From contig JBOGBZ010000235.1 of the NCBI GenBank assembly GCA_051656485.1, positions 1 to 14,156 on the forward strand: a DNA stretch of 14,156 nucleotides, in the 5' to 3' direction. The notes under the pieces are model-generated. The model had not been told where the DNA came from. It worked only from the letters and a program-made list of their open reading frames with translations, and searched no databases. Both the position numbers and the translations under genes were made by a program. The stretch comes from JBOFDK01 sp051656485 (GTDB taxonomy: Bacteria > Bacillota > Clostridia > Lachnospirales > Cellulosilyticaceae). Positions 7,173 through 14,002 of the stretch are shown one piece after another; the stretch's first letter is position 1, and each line of letters begins with the position of its first letter.

Positions 7173-8099
7173 ATGAAGGGTATTTATTTTAAGCATGCAT
7201 TAGGGAGTATAAATACAAACGAAGGCTTTGAACTTGTGGTGCAAAATGAGCAGACACAAGTCATGATAGGAAACATTCCTAAAAATCAAAAACTGTATAT
7301 TGGACCCAATGCATTAGACGAGACACTTGAATTTCTATATGTAATAAGTGGTCATATACAATTTAAAATTGATGGCGAAATAGTAGAAGTAAAAGCAGGC
7401 GATAGTTTTTATATTAGAGATTTAGAAGAAGATGTGGTGGGCCACATGGAAGAAGATACAAAGATTCTTTACTATACCACAGAGCCACACTATGCAAATA
7501 TAAGTGACGAATTAAAGGAATTGCGAAAAGTACTTAATCAAATAGAACAAAAAGATTGCTATACCAAGGGGCATAGTACACGTGTTGCCATGTATGCAGC
7601 GACTTTCTTACAACACAGCGAAAAAAACATTACTTCAGCAAAGAAATTAGGTTATGCAGCACAGTTACATGACATTGGGAAATGTAAAATTGCGGATGAA
7701 ATCTTACAAAAGCCTGGGCGATTTACACCGGAAGAAAGAGAAGAGATGAATAAGCATTCATTGTATAGCGCAAAAATGTTGCGAGAAGAATTCCAATTTG
7801 ATGAGGAGATATGTCGCATGGTAGAATGTCACCATGAACGCTATGATGGAAGTGGTTATCCTTATGGATTAAAAGGTGAAGAGATACCTATAGAGGCACG
7901 CATCATAGCAATCGTAGATACTTTTGATGCGATTACCACTAAGAGACCTTATCAACCAGCTAGAACTATAGAAGAAGCCATCGAAGAGATGGATCGCTTT
8001 GCCCATGAATTTGATCCAGAGTTTTTTGAGATTTTTAAAAAGCTAGTGAGAGCAGGGCATATTCATCCAGATAAGCTACCTCTCGATTGCAGACAATAA
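7173..8099 (+). CDS. Cupin-domain / HD-GYP-domain phosphodiesterase
   Basis: This 308-residue cytoplasmic protein has two domains. Residues about 15-110 form a small cupin barrel (L-Y-V-I-S-G-H-I-Q-F-K-I-D-G, then V-K-A-G-D-S-F-Y-I), which is probably a ligand- or metal-sensing module. Residues about 125-300 are a complete HD-GYP domain: H-S-T-R-V at about 135, L-H166-D167-I-G-K, then H220-H-E-x-x-D-G-S-G-Y-P, plus the D-T-F-D-A segment. HD-GYP enzymes hydrolyse cyclic di-GMP to GMP or pGpG, or related cyclic dinucleotides, with a bi- or trinuclear metal centre. No membrane segment or receiver domain is present. GGGAGAAG at 7161-7168 precedes the ATG. The cupin would be the input to a phosphodiesterase output, but the signal is unknown. 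Confidence 0.85.
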   Translation: MKGIYFKHALGSINTNEGFELVVQNEQTQVMIGNIPKNQKLYIGPNALDETLEFLYVISGHIQFKIDGEIVEVKAGDSFYIRDLEEDVVGHMEEDTKILYYTTEPHYANISDELKELRKVLNQIEQKDCYTKGHSTRVAMYAATFLQHSEKNITSAKKLGYAAQLHDIGKCKIADEILQKPGRFTPEEREEMNKHSLYSAKMLREEFQFDEEICRMVECHHERYDGSGYPYGLKGEEIPIEARIIAIVDTFDAITTKRPYQPARTIEEAIEEMDRFAHEFDPEFFEIFKKLVRAGHIHPDKLPLDCRQ

Positions 8100-8183
8100 A
8101 AAATATTTTTTTTAGTATAAAAGGAGATTTCCTGCACATACTAACTTTGTAAAACCAATAAAGAATGTAGGAGGGAATTTACG

Positions 8184-8276
8184 ATGAATAATTGTACTCA
8201 CCAAATCGTTCTAGACCATCAGGCAGGAGATACAGAAGCAGATAATTCTGCTGGGGAAGATCCACCAGAAAGTTAA
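8184..8276 (+). CDS. Possible 30-residue acidic peptide gene
   Basis: The ATG at 8184 follows an excellent TAGGAGGGA (8168-8176) at seven to eight bases and opens a 30-codon frame ending in TAA at 8274-8276. The peptide begins MNNCTHQIVLDH and ends in an acidic, Pro-containing tail (GEDPPES). It has one cysteine and no signal peptide or membrane segment. Only the ribosome binding site supports translation. The same stretch could instead belong to a structured RNA, because the start region (8181-8190) can pair with 8309-8321. I recognise no family. Confidence 0.4.
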   Translation: MNNCTHQIVLDHQAGDTEADNSAGEDPPES

Positions 8277-8341
8277 GGATTATGAGTAGGACTACACAAA
8301 GTCAGCCGTATTCATGATCGTCGTTGGTTTTATCACTTATA

Positions 8342-8388
8342 AAAGCCTACTTAAAACTATACTTGTTATAGTCTTAAGCGGGCTTTTT
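8342..8388 (+). terminator. Strong rho-independent terminator before rarA
   Basis: AAAGCC, CTTAA and ACTATA on the left arm (8342-8361) pair with TATAGT, TTAAG and GGCTTT on the right arm (8367-8385), with two small internal mismatches, then a T-run to 8388. It separates the 8100-8340 transcript from rarA. Confidence 0.85.
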
Positions 8389-8430
8389 CCTTTTTCTTTA
8401 TTTTTTGTTTAAAATACGCTGGCAAGTCTA

Positions 8431-8439
8431 TGCTATAAT
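8431..8439 (+). promoter_or_regulatory. Extended -10 promoter of rarA
   Basis: TGCTATAAT (8431-8439) is an extended -10 element. I see no good -35 at the right distance; the nearest TTGTTT (8405-8410) is 23 bp away. Extended -10 promoters often work without one. Confidence 0.55.
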
Positions 8440-8472
8440 TAAAGAAAAGATACAAAAGAAATGAGGTGCCTT

Positions 8473-9792
8473 ATGGACTTATTTGATTATATAAGTGAAA
8501 AGAAAAAAGATAGCGACTCACCTTTAGCATCCCGTATGCGACCAAGAAAGATAGAAGAAATCGTAGGACAAGAACATATATTGGGCAAAGATAAATTACT
8601 TTATCGTGCCATTGTAGCGGACAAGCTTCAGTCTATTATTTTTTATGGACCACCAGGTACAGGAAAGACAACGATTGCTAAAGTCATTGCAGGAACGACG
8701 AAGGCTAAGTTTACCACACTGAATGCTACCACCAGTGGTAAAGCGGATATTACAGCGGCGGTTAAAGAAGCCAAAGACCATATGGCACTTGCAGGTAATA
8801 AAACGATTATTTTTGTCGATGAGATTCATCGTTTTAACAAGGCCCAACAAGATGCGCTCTTACCCTATACGGAAGATGGCACACTGATTCTCATTGGTGC
8901 AACTACGGAAAATCCATACTTTGAGGTGAATCGTGCGCTCCTTTCACGCTCGCTTATTTTTGAACTCGTTCCCTTAGGAGAAGAAGCGATTAAGACCATC
9001 ATCAAAGTAGCAGTAGAAAATACAGAACGTGGTCTTGGTGCGTACGAGGCGACCATTACAGAAGAAGCCATAGACTTCATCGCAAGACAATGTGGTGGCG
9101 ATGCAAGAAGTGCGCTGAATGCAGTGGAACTAGGTGTTATGACCACACCTAGAAGTGAAGATGGGAAGATTAATCTAACATCCGATGTATTGGAAGAATG
9201 CATCCAAAAGCGTATGCTGAACTACGACAAAAAAGGAGACAACCATTATGATGTTATCTCCGCTTTTATAAAAAGTATGAGAGGGAGTGACCCAGATGCG
9301 GTACTCCATTATCTTGCGCGTATGATAGCAGCTGGCGAGGACCCAAAATTCATCGCAAGACGCATTACTATTTGTGCCAGTGAAGATGTGGGCAATGCAG
9401 ACCCACAAGCACTCGTGGTAGCCAATAATGCCATGATGGCAATAGAACGCATCGGTATGCCAGAAGGTCGTATCATTCTTGCTCAGGCGGCTACCTATGT
9501 AGCCTGTGCACCAAAAAGTAATGCAGCTTACTTAGGTATCGATGCAGCACTTAGAGATGTGAAAAATCGTGATATCGGAGTGGTCCCACTCCATTTGAGC
9601 GATGCACATTACAGTGGCGCAAAAGAATTAGGAAGAGGTGTAGAATACCTCTACCCACACAACTATACACACCATTATGTAGAACAACAGTATTTACCGA
9701 CAGCCTTAGAAGGCGTTAGGTACTATGAAATGACTGATGAAGGTCATGAAGCATTAATGAAGAAACATCTGAATGTCCTCTCTGGTGAGTGA
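8473..9792 (+). CDS. rarA: Replication-associated recombination protein A (RarA/MgsA AAA+ ATPase)
   Basis: The 439-residue protein starts MDLFDYISEKKK and continues S-P-L-A-S-R-M-R-P, the standard RarA N-terminus. It carries Walker A (G59-P-P-G-T-G-K-T-T), Walker B (F-V-D116-E-I-H-R-F-N), sensor 1 (G-A-T-T-E-N near 142) and the C-terminal tetramerisation region with M-R-G-S-D-P-D-A. RarA acts at stalled replication forks and single-strand gaps, working with SSB. I place the start at the second ATG (8473) because GAGGTG lies at 8463-8468 and the family begins here; a frame from 8461 would bury that site. The stop lies 39 bp inside the 3' end of the convergent spoVB. Confidence 0.95.
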   Translation: MDLFDYISEKKKDSDSPLASRMRPRKIEEIVGQEHILGKDKLLYRAIVADKLQSIIFYGPPGTGKTTIAKVIAGTTKAKFTTLNATTSGKADITAAVKEAKDHMALAGNKTIIFVDEIHRFNKAQQDALLPYTEDGTLILIGATTENPYFEVNRALLSRSLIFELVPLGEEAIKTIIKVAVENTERGLGAYEATITEEAIDFIARQCGGDARSALNAVELGVMTTPRSEDGKINLTSDVLEECIQKRMLNYDKKGDNHYDVISAFIKSMRGSDPDAVLHYLARMIAAGEDPKFIARRITICASEDVGNADPQALVVANNAMMAIERIGMPEGRIILAQAATYVACAPKSNAAYLGIDAALRDVKNRDIGVVPLHLSDAHYSGAKELGRGVEYLYPHNYTHHYVEQQYLPTALEGVRYYEMTDEGHEALMKKHLNVLSGE

Positions 9793-11286
9793 TCTGAACA
9801 AGAAGAGGAAGGTGAGGTAGAAGACACCTAGTACGCCGACGGCAATGATCGTAGAGACTGTAAGGGAGAACATCTGCATCAGGTAGTGTGTATGAAGATA
9901 CTTCATAAAGAGACAGCCAACGATAGCAGCAAGGGTAGGTTTAAGCATCCAACCGACCACGTCTACGCGGAGAGAGATATGTTTGAGTACATGAAGTAGA
10001 TGATAAATGGTCACGAAGCCGGATTGAATGAGTAGAGCAAGTATAAAGCCCATAATGCCTTGGCGAGGTACGAGAATAAGGATGGCACCGATGCAAAGAA
10101 TAGAAGCCATGATATTTCCTTTGAAAGTGAGCTTTTGGAGGCCTAGGCCATTAAGCATTCCAGTTAAAATACCTTGTAGATAGAAGAAGGGGCAAATAAT
10201 CGCTAAGACTTTTAGCATTTCGCCAACGAGTGCGTCATCAGCACCGTAGCATACAAGTGCAATCTCTTGTCCAAGGGTCAAGAAGAGTCCGCAAGCACCA
10301 ATGCCAATCAGGGATGCGTATTGAATGGATTTACTGACGGTTTTATGGAGCTGATAAGTATTTTTCTTGGTAGACGCTTCGGAAAGTGCAGGGACAAGTA
10401 CTGTAGAAATCGAAGTAGTGACCATAGATGGGAAGAATAGAAGTGGCAAAGCCATACCGCTAAACATACCATACATAGCGAGGGATTCGCTAGAGGATAA
10501 ACCGTATTTTTGAAGTTGAATTGGAATCAAGATGTTTTCGATAGAAGATAAGCCAGAGGTTAAGAAACGATTGGCTGTAATAGGAATCGAAATGGCAATC
10601 AGTGTGCTCATGAGTGTTCCATAAGAAAGTGTAGGCATAGTAGGTTTGAGTTTGCGTTGTTTGATTTTGAACATAATAAAGGTAAAGATGCATGACATCA
10701 GTTCACCAGCGCAAAGTCCTAAGGTTCCAAGTGCACAGGCATAAGCTAGACCACGAGGAATATAAAAACCAGCGAAGATATAGATGACGACCATACGAGC
10801 AAGCTGCTCCACAACTTGAGCGATGCCAGAGATGGACATTTCTTGGCGACCTTGGAAGTAACCGCGGATACAGCAAGCAGTGGCCATAAAAGGCACACAA
10901 ATACAGAGGTACTTAAGACCTAGGGCGGTATTCGGCTCATGAACATAGTACTCAGCGACCCAAGGCGCGAATACAAAGATAAGACCCGATAAGACAAAAC
11001 TAATGGACACAGCAAGTACGATGGCAGACTTTAAGGTGCGTACAGCATCGGCATGCTTGCCACGGGCGGTGAACTCGGCTACTTTACGAGAGACAGCTAG
11101 AGAGATACCTGCTGAAGAAGCTGCCCATATAAGCATATAAATGGGGAAGACTAATTGATAAAGTCCTAGACCCTCTGCCCCCATAATATTTGACATGTAA
11201 ATACGAAACAAAAATCCAAGAATACGTGTGATAAAGCCTGTAATGGTTAATGCAATGGTTCCGGTGATAAGTGCTTTTTTTCCCAT
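9754..11286 (-). CDS. spoVB: SpoVB-type polysaccharide/lipid II flippase (MOP superfamily)
   Basis: This is a 510-residue integral membrane protein with about 14 hydrophobic helices. It opens M-G-K-K-A-L-I-T-G-T and has the family segment T-R-I-L-G-F-L-F-R-I-Y-M near residue 20, followed by M-G-A-E-G-L-G-L-Y-Q-L. This is the pattern of stage V sporulation protein B and related peptidoglycan-precursor flippases; SpoVB is required for spore cortex synthesis. Paralogues such as MurJ/Amj-like or YtgP-type transporters look similar, so the sporulation role is inferred. A GGAAGGAG ribosome binding site sits at 11299-11292 on the minus strand. A weak promoter, TTGTCT (11337-11332) and TATCTA (11315-11310) with a 16-bp spacer, may drive it. 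Confidence 0.78.
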   Translation of the reverse strand: MGKKALITGTIALTITGFITRILGFLFRIYMSNIMGAEGLGLYQLVFPIYMLIWAASSAGISLAVSRKVAEFTARGKHADAVRTLKSAIVLAVSISFVLSGLIFVFAPWVAEYYVHEPNTALGLKYLCICVPFMATACCIRGYFQGRQEMSISGIAQVVEQLARMVVIYIFAGFYIPRGLAYACALGTLGLCAGELMSCIFTFIMFKIKQRKLKPTMPTLSYGTLMSTLIAISIPITANRFLTSGLSSIENILIPIQLQKYGLSSSESLAMYGMFSGMALPLLFFPSMVTTSISTVLVPALSEASTKKNTYQLHKTVSKSIQYASLIGIGACGLFLTLGQEIALVCYGADDALVGEMLKVLAIICPFFYLQGILTGMLNGLGLQKLTFKGNIMASILCIGAILILVPRQGIMGFILALLIQSGFVTIYHLLHVLKHISLRVDVVGWMLKPTLAAIVGCLFMKYLHTHYLMQMFSLTVSTIIAVGVLGVFYLTFLFLFRSLTREDIQMFLH

Positions 11287-11368
11287 AATGTCTCCTTCCT
11301 CAAAAAAAATAGATAACTAGTACAATTTATGAGACAAGTTATAAAAATATGAAACATTGCGATTTAAG

Positions 11369-11397
11369 TTGAGGATACATATGGAATTAGGTATAAT
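11369..11397 (+). promoter_or_regulatory. Sigma-A-like promoter of the relQ-metA operon
   Basis: TTGAGG (11369-11374) and TATAAT (11392-11397) have the optimal 17-bp spacer. It lies in the divergent spacer shared with spoVB, 40 bp before the likely GTG start. Confidence 0.75.
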
Positions 11398-11436
11398 ATA
11401 AGTAGACTAGTAAAAGTATAAAGGATGGTGACAAGG

Positions 11437-12237
11437 GTGGAAATAAACAACTGGAAGATGATGTTAAGTCCCTATACACAAGCTGTTGAAGAACTCAAAA
11501 TTAAATTCAAAGGCATTCGTAATGAATGTGTCAATATAGAGGAATATTCCCCAATAGAATTTGTTACAGGGCGTGTAAAGAAGATATCGAGCATCCTCGA
11601 GAAAGCAAAAAAGAAAAATATACCGTTAGATCAGATAGAAGAAAAAATGGAAGATATCGCAGGGATTCGCATTATGTGCCAATTCGTAGAAGATATCTAT
11701 AAAGTAAGAGAGATTATCCGTAACCGTCATGGTAAGGATATGTATGTGGTAGAAGAACGTGATTACATCGGCAATACAAAGCCAAGTGGCTATAGAAGTT
11801 ATCACGTCATTATAAAATATCCGGTGCAAACCACACAAGGCGAGAAGCTTATCTTTGCAGAGATTCAGATTCGTACACTAGCGATGAACTTCTGGGCAAC
11901 CATTGAGCACTCCCTTCGCTATAAATATCAGCAAAATATGCCAGAGCATCTCCAAGAGAGACTGAGTAAAGCGGCAGAAGCTGCTTATAGACTAGACCAG
12001 GAAATGGCAGAGATACGAGAAGAAGTACTGAAGTCTCAAGAAGGCTTCCAGGTAGAATCTAATGTCGTTGCAGACATCTTTGGAAATGTACAAGCATTGG
12101 CCAAGACAAAAGAGCAAGAAGATATGACGCACATTTATGAAATGTTTTGGGAACTATGGGAAGAAAGCAATGTAGACAAACTACGTGCCTTCAATAAAGA
12201 ACTAGAAGAAAGCATTAAACAATCATATCAAATTTAG
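11437..12237 (+). CDS. relQ: Small alarmone synthetase, RelQ/YjbM-type (p)ppGpp synthetase
   Basis: The 266-residue protein holds a RelA/SpoT synthetase domain without a hydrolase or regulatory ACT/TGS domain. It shows E-D73-I-A-G-I-R-I-M-C, then R-D-Y-I-G-N-T-K-P-S-G-Y-R-S-Y-H (residues 108-123) and E142-I-Q-I-R-T. These make up the catalytic and GTP/GDP-binding surface that transfers pyrophosphate from ATP. It should make pppGpp/ppGpp in response to local signals rather than ribosome stalling. The C-terminal third is helical and charged and may oligomerise. I favour the GTG at 11437, because AAGGATGG at 11421-11428 lies eight bases before it; the ATG at 11425 is inside that site. The stop is 12 bp before metA, which makes a two-gene operon. 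Confidence 0.88.
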   Translation: MEINNWKMMLSPYTQAVEELKIKFKGIRNECVNIEEYSPIEFVTGRVKKISSILEKAKKKNIPLDQIEEKMEDIAGIRIMCQFVEDIYKVREIIRNRHGKDMYVVEERDYIGNTKPSGYRSYHVIIKYPVQTTQGEKLIFAEIQIRTLAMNFWATIEHSLRYKYQQNMPEHLQERLSKAAEAAYRLDQEMAEIREEVLKSQEGFQVESNVVADIFGNVQALAKTKEQEDMTHIYEMFWELWEESNVDKLRAFNKELEESIKQSYQI

Positions 12238-12249
12238 GGGGGCGACAAC

Positions 12250-13164
12250 GTGCCAATACGCGTGCCAAATCAATTGCCAGCAGGGGAAATCCTACAAAAA
12301 GAAAATATCTTTATTATGGATGAGGCAAGAGCAATGACACAGGACATAAGGGAATTAAAGATAGTTATCTTAAACCTTATGCCGATCAAGCAAGAGACAG
12401 AGGTGCAGTTACTAAGACTACTTGGGAATACACCACTGCAAATTGATATCACACTTCTAAGACCTATCTCTCATGAAAGCAAGAATACATCTACACAGTA
12501 CTTAGAAACTTTTTATAAAACCTTTGAAGAAGTCAAAGAAGAGACTTTCGATGGGATGATTATTACAGGGGCACCAGTGGAGCAGATGGCATTTGAAGAA
12601 GTGAACTACTGGGATGAGATGACAAGTATTATGGAGTGGTCTAAAAAGCACGTGACGTCCACATTCCATATATGCTGGGGGGCACAGGCAGGCCTGTACT
12701 ACCACTACGGTATACAGAAGCATAGCCTAGACAAAAAGAAGTTCGGTGTATTTGCACACCAAATAGTAGGAAGAGAAAGTATGGTGCAAGGATTAGATGA
12801 TGAGGTATATATCCCACACTCTAGACATACAAGTATCTCTAAAGAAGATGTGGTGGCCCATAAAGAACTGAATTTACTGCTCTACTCGGAAGAAGCAGGA
12901 GTAGCACTCGTAGCATCAAAAGACGGCAAGCAAGTCTTCGCTACAGGTCATGCAGAGTATGACCCATGCACATTAGGGAATGAGTACAAAAGGGATTTGG
13001 AAAAGCAGTTACCGATAGAGATGCCTCACAACTACTATATAGATGATGAAATGGAAAAGGGAGCACGCGTAAGCTGGAGGTCACATGCCTATATCATGTT
13101 CTCCAACTGGCTGAATTACTACGTGTATCAGAAGACGCCGTTTGATTTAAATGAGATAGGCTGA
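12250..13164 (+). CDS. metA: Homoserine O-acetyltransferase (MetA family)
   Basis: The 304-residue enzyme acylates L-homoserine, the first committed step of methionine synthesis. It has the N-terminal family start (M-P-I-R-V-P-N-Q-L-P), the nucleophile H-I-C142-W-G-A-Q-A and the H234-A-E236 pair, which corresponds to His235/Glu237 of the E. coli enzyme. Residue 111 is Glu (T-G-A-P-V-E111-Q). In characterised MetA proteins Glu111 selects acetyl-CoA and Gly111 succinyl-CoA, so I call the acetyltransferase despite the common annotation as succinyltransferase. The GTG start at 12250 follows AGGGGGG at 12235-12241. It is the second gene of the relQ operon. No SAM riboswitch or T-box lies ahead of the operon; the nearest regulatory sequence seen is the relQ promoter. 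Confidence 0.93.
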   Translation: MPIRVPNQLPAGEILQKENIFIMDEARAMTQDIRELKIVILNLMPIKQETEVQLLRLLGNTPLQIDITLLRPISHESKNTSTQYLETFYKTFEEVKEETFDGMIITGAPVEQMAFEEVNYWDEMTSIMEWSKKHVTSTFHICWGAQAGLYYHYGIQKHSLDKKKFGVFAHQIVGRESMVQGLDDEVYIPHSRHTSISKEDVVAHKELNLLLYSEEAGVALVASKDGKQVFATGHAEYDPCTLGNEYKRDLEKQLPIEMPHNYYIDDEMEKGARVSWRSHAYIMFSNWLNYYVYQKTPFDLNEIG

Positions 13165-13240
13165 AGGCATTGACCTCAAAGGGATACATGGTTTTTGGAA
13201 AATATTGATTTATCAGATAAAGGGTAAAATGAAGTAAGAG

Positions 13241-13309
13241 ATGGTGTAAAAATGGTGTAAAAATGGTGTACGAATGGTGTACAGAATGGTGTACGAAATG
13301 GTGTACAAG
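13241..13309 (+). repeat. Six tandem copies of ATGGTGTA with 11-12 bp period
   Basis: ATGGTGTA begins at 13241, 13252, 13263, 13274, 13286 and 13298, so the steps are 11, 11, 11, 12 and 12 bp. The linkers vary (AAA, AAA, CGA, CAGA, CGAA). The last four copies are followed by C, giving TGGTGTAC. Equal spacing near one DNA turn puts all copies on one face, as for cooperative binding of one protein. The array lies 77 bp after metA. GAGAT (13238-13242) and ATCTC (13316-13320) flank it. There are no spacers of CRISPR size. Confidence 0.85.
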
Positions 13310-13390
13310 ATACCTATCTCAAATTAATAAATGTAATACTTAACAATGAATAAATATTCTAAGCCAAGAGTTCCAAGATAATAAGAAGGA

Positions 13391-13429
13391 TAAGTCTACG
13401 ACGCTAAAAGTCTTAGGCTTATTTTTTTT
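13391..13429 (+). terminator. Rho-independent terminator downstream of metA and the repeat array
   Basis: TAAGTCTACGAC (13391-13402) pairs with GTCTTAGGCTTA (13410-13421) with one mismatch and one G-U pair around a GCTAAAA loop, followed by eight Ts (13422-13429). It would end the relQ-metA transcript after the tandem array. Confidence 0.85.
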
Positions 13430-13430
13430 G

Positions 13431-13632
13431 CACTTTTTCCTATCCATTCCAACAATTTGAACCCATTGTAAACAAATATGAACCCAATATTGAAACAGTA
13501 TCCAATTACAAACCATATATAACCAGCTTACTACCAATTTGGCTGACTTTTACAAAATCCTACCAAGCAATTTGCATACTCCTTCCAATCTGCCCAAGCT
13601 TAACCAATAATTTGAACCCACTGTTAACAAAA
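13431..13632. repeat. G-poor segment with phased CCA motifs and a 28-bp imperfect direct repeat
   Basis: By hand count the + strand from 13431 to 13620 has 14 G and 52 C in 190 bases. CCA recurs at 13502, 13513, 13523, 13534, 13563, 13585, 13594 and 13604, mostly 9-11 or about 22 bp apart. CCAA-N(1-2)-AATTTG occurs at 13449, 13563 and 13604. The 28-bp units starting at 13450 and 13604 match apart from four positions, and a partial copy (GAACCCA) lies at 13480. No credible gene is present on either strand. It resembles a binding-site array or the arm region of a mobile element, which is inference. Confidence 0.6.
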
Positions 13633-13699
13633 GGGCCTTTTGGGTTTAAAAACGGATCATAAACGGCTTCTATGATAGACGAAATTTGAATTTATCATA
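13628..13699. promoter_or_regulatory. Two operator-like palindromes upstream of the XRE gene
   Basis: CAAAAGGGCCTTTTG (13628-13642) is a perfect palindrome around one central base. TATGATA (13671-13677) and TATCATA (13693-13699) form a perfect 7-bp inverted repeat with a 15-bp centre. They lie 70-140 bp before the XRE start, where autoregulatory operators of phage-type repressors usually sit. I see no convincing promoter pair with them. Confidence 0.45.
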
Positions 13700-13768
13700 T
13701 GTCTTGTAGCGAAAACGCAGCACGGAAAAGTGCAAGTGAGATTCGCAGAAAAGAAAGCAGGTGAAAGT

Positions 13769-14002
13769 GTGTTAAACAATTTAAAAGCTGAAATGATGCG
13801 ATATGGCATCAGAGCAAAAGATTTTGCAGAGGCATTAAATAAGAGAGAGGCAACAATCTCATCACGAATGACTGGCAAGACAACTTTTAGTGTGGATGAA
13901 GCGATCAAGCTAAAGCAACTATACTTCCCACATCTAGACATTGAGTATCTATTTACAGAAACAGAATATATAGGAGGCAGAGCACATGCAATCAATCTTT
14001 AA
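13769..14002 (+). CDS. Phage-type XRE family helix-turn-helix regulator
   Basis: From the GTG at 13769 the protein is 77 residues. It begins V-L-N-N-L-K-A-E-M-M-R-Y-G-I, contains a helix-turn-helix in residues about 15-40 (K-D-F-A-E-A-L-N-K-R-E-A-T-I-S-S-R) and ends Y-F-P-H-L-D-I-E-Y-L-F. This layout matches small Cro/CI-like proteins found near the ends of prophages and integrative elements in Firmicutes. The frame is open back to a GTG at 13730, but AGGTGA at 13759-13764 and the family's usual N-terminus favour 13769. The spacing to this site is short (about four bases), so the start is not certain. Its end overlaps the next gene by 17 bp. It probably binds its own upstream palindromes. Confidence 0.75.
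   Translation: MLNNLKAEMMRYGIRAKDFAEALNKREATISSRMTGKTTFSVDEAIKLKQLYFPHLDIEYLFTETEYIGGRAHAINL

Larger units (their letters stand above)
8127..8388 (+). ncRNA. Candidate structured RNA upstream of rarA (6S RNA is one possibility)
   Basis: TAAAACCAA (8150-8158) pairs perfectly with TTGGTTTTA (8324-8332) across about 165 nt. Inside it, 8181-8190 pairs with 8309-8321 through ten base pairs and a three-nt bulge. A local AGCAG/CTGCT hairpin sits near 8240-8256. The unit ends in a strong terminator. The size and the position beside rarA fit the known genomic setting of 6S RNA in many Firmicutes, but I cannot verify the conserved 6S bubble. The 5' end is a guess from a TATAAA at 8116-8121. The overlapping small ORF is an alternative explanation. 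Confidence 0.3.

Noticed and set aside
8100..8340. Cyclic-di-GMP riboswitch after the HD-GYP gene
   Set aside because: I could not find the conserved core of GEMM-I or GEMM-II elements, such as the tetraloop and receptor pattern.
11300..11436. SAM riboswitch or T-box leader for the relQ-metA operon
   Set aside because: The leader after the promoter is only about 40 nt, too short for either element, and no T-box sequence is present.
13241..13309. CRISPR array
   Set aside because: The repeated unit is about 8 bp with 3-4 bp linkers; there are no spacer-length unique segments and no cas genes.
13340..13537. Minus-strand 65-residue open frame
   Set aside because: It runs through the terminator and the low-G segment, has a Trp-rich improbable composition and no ribosome binding site.
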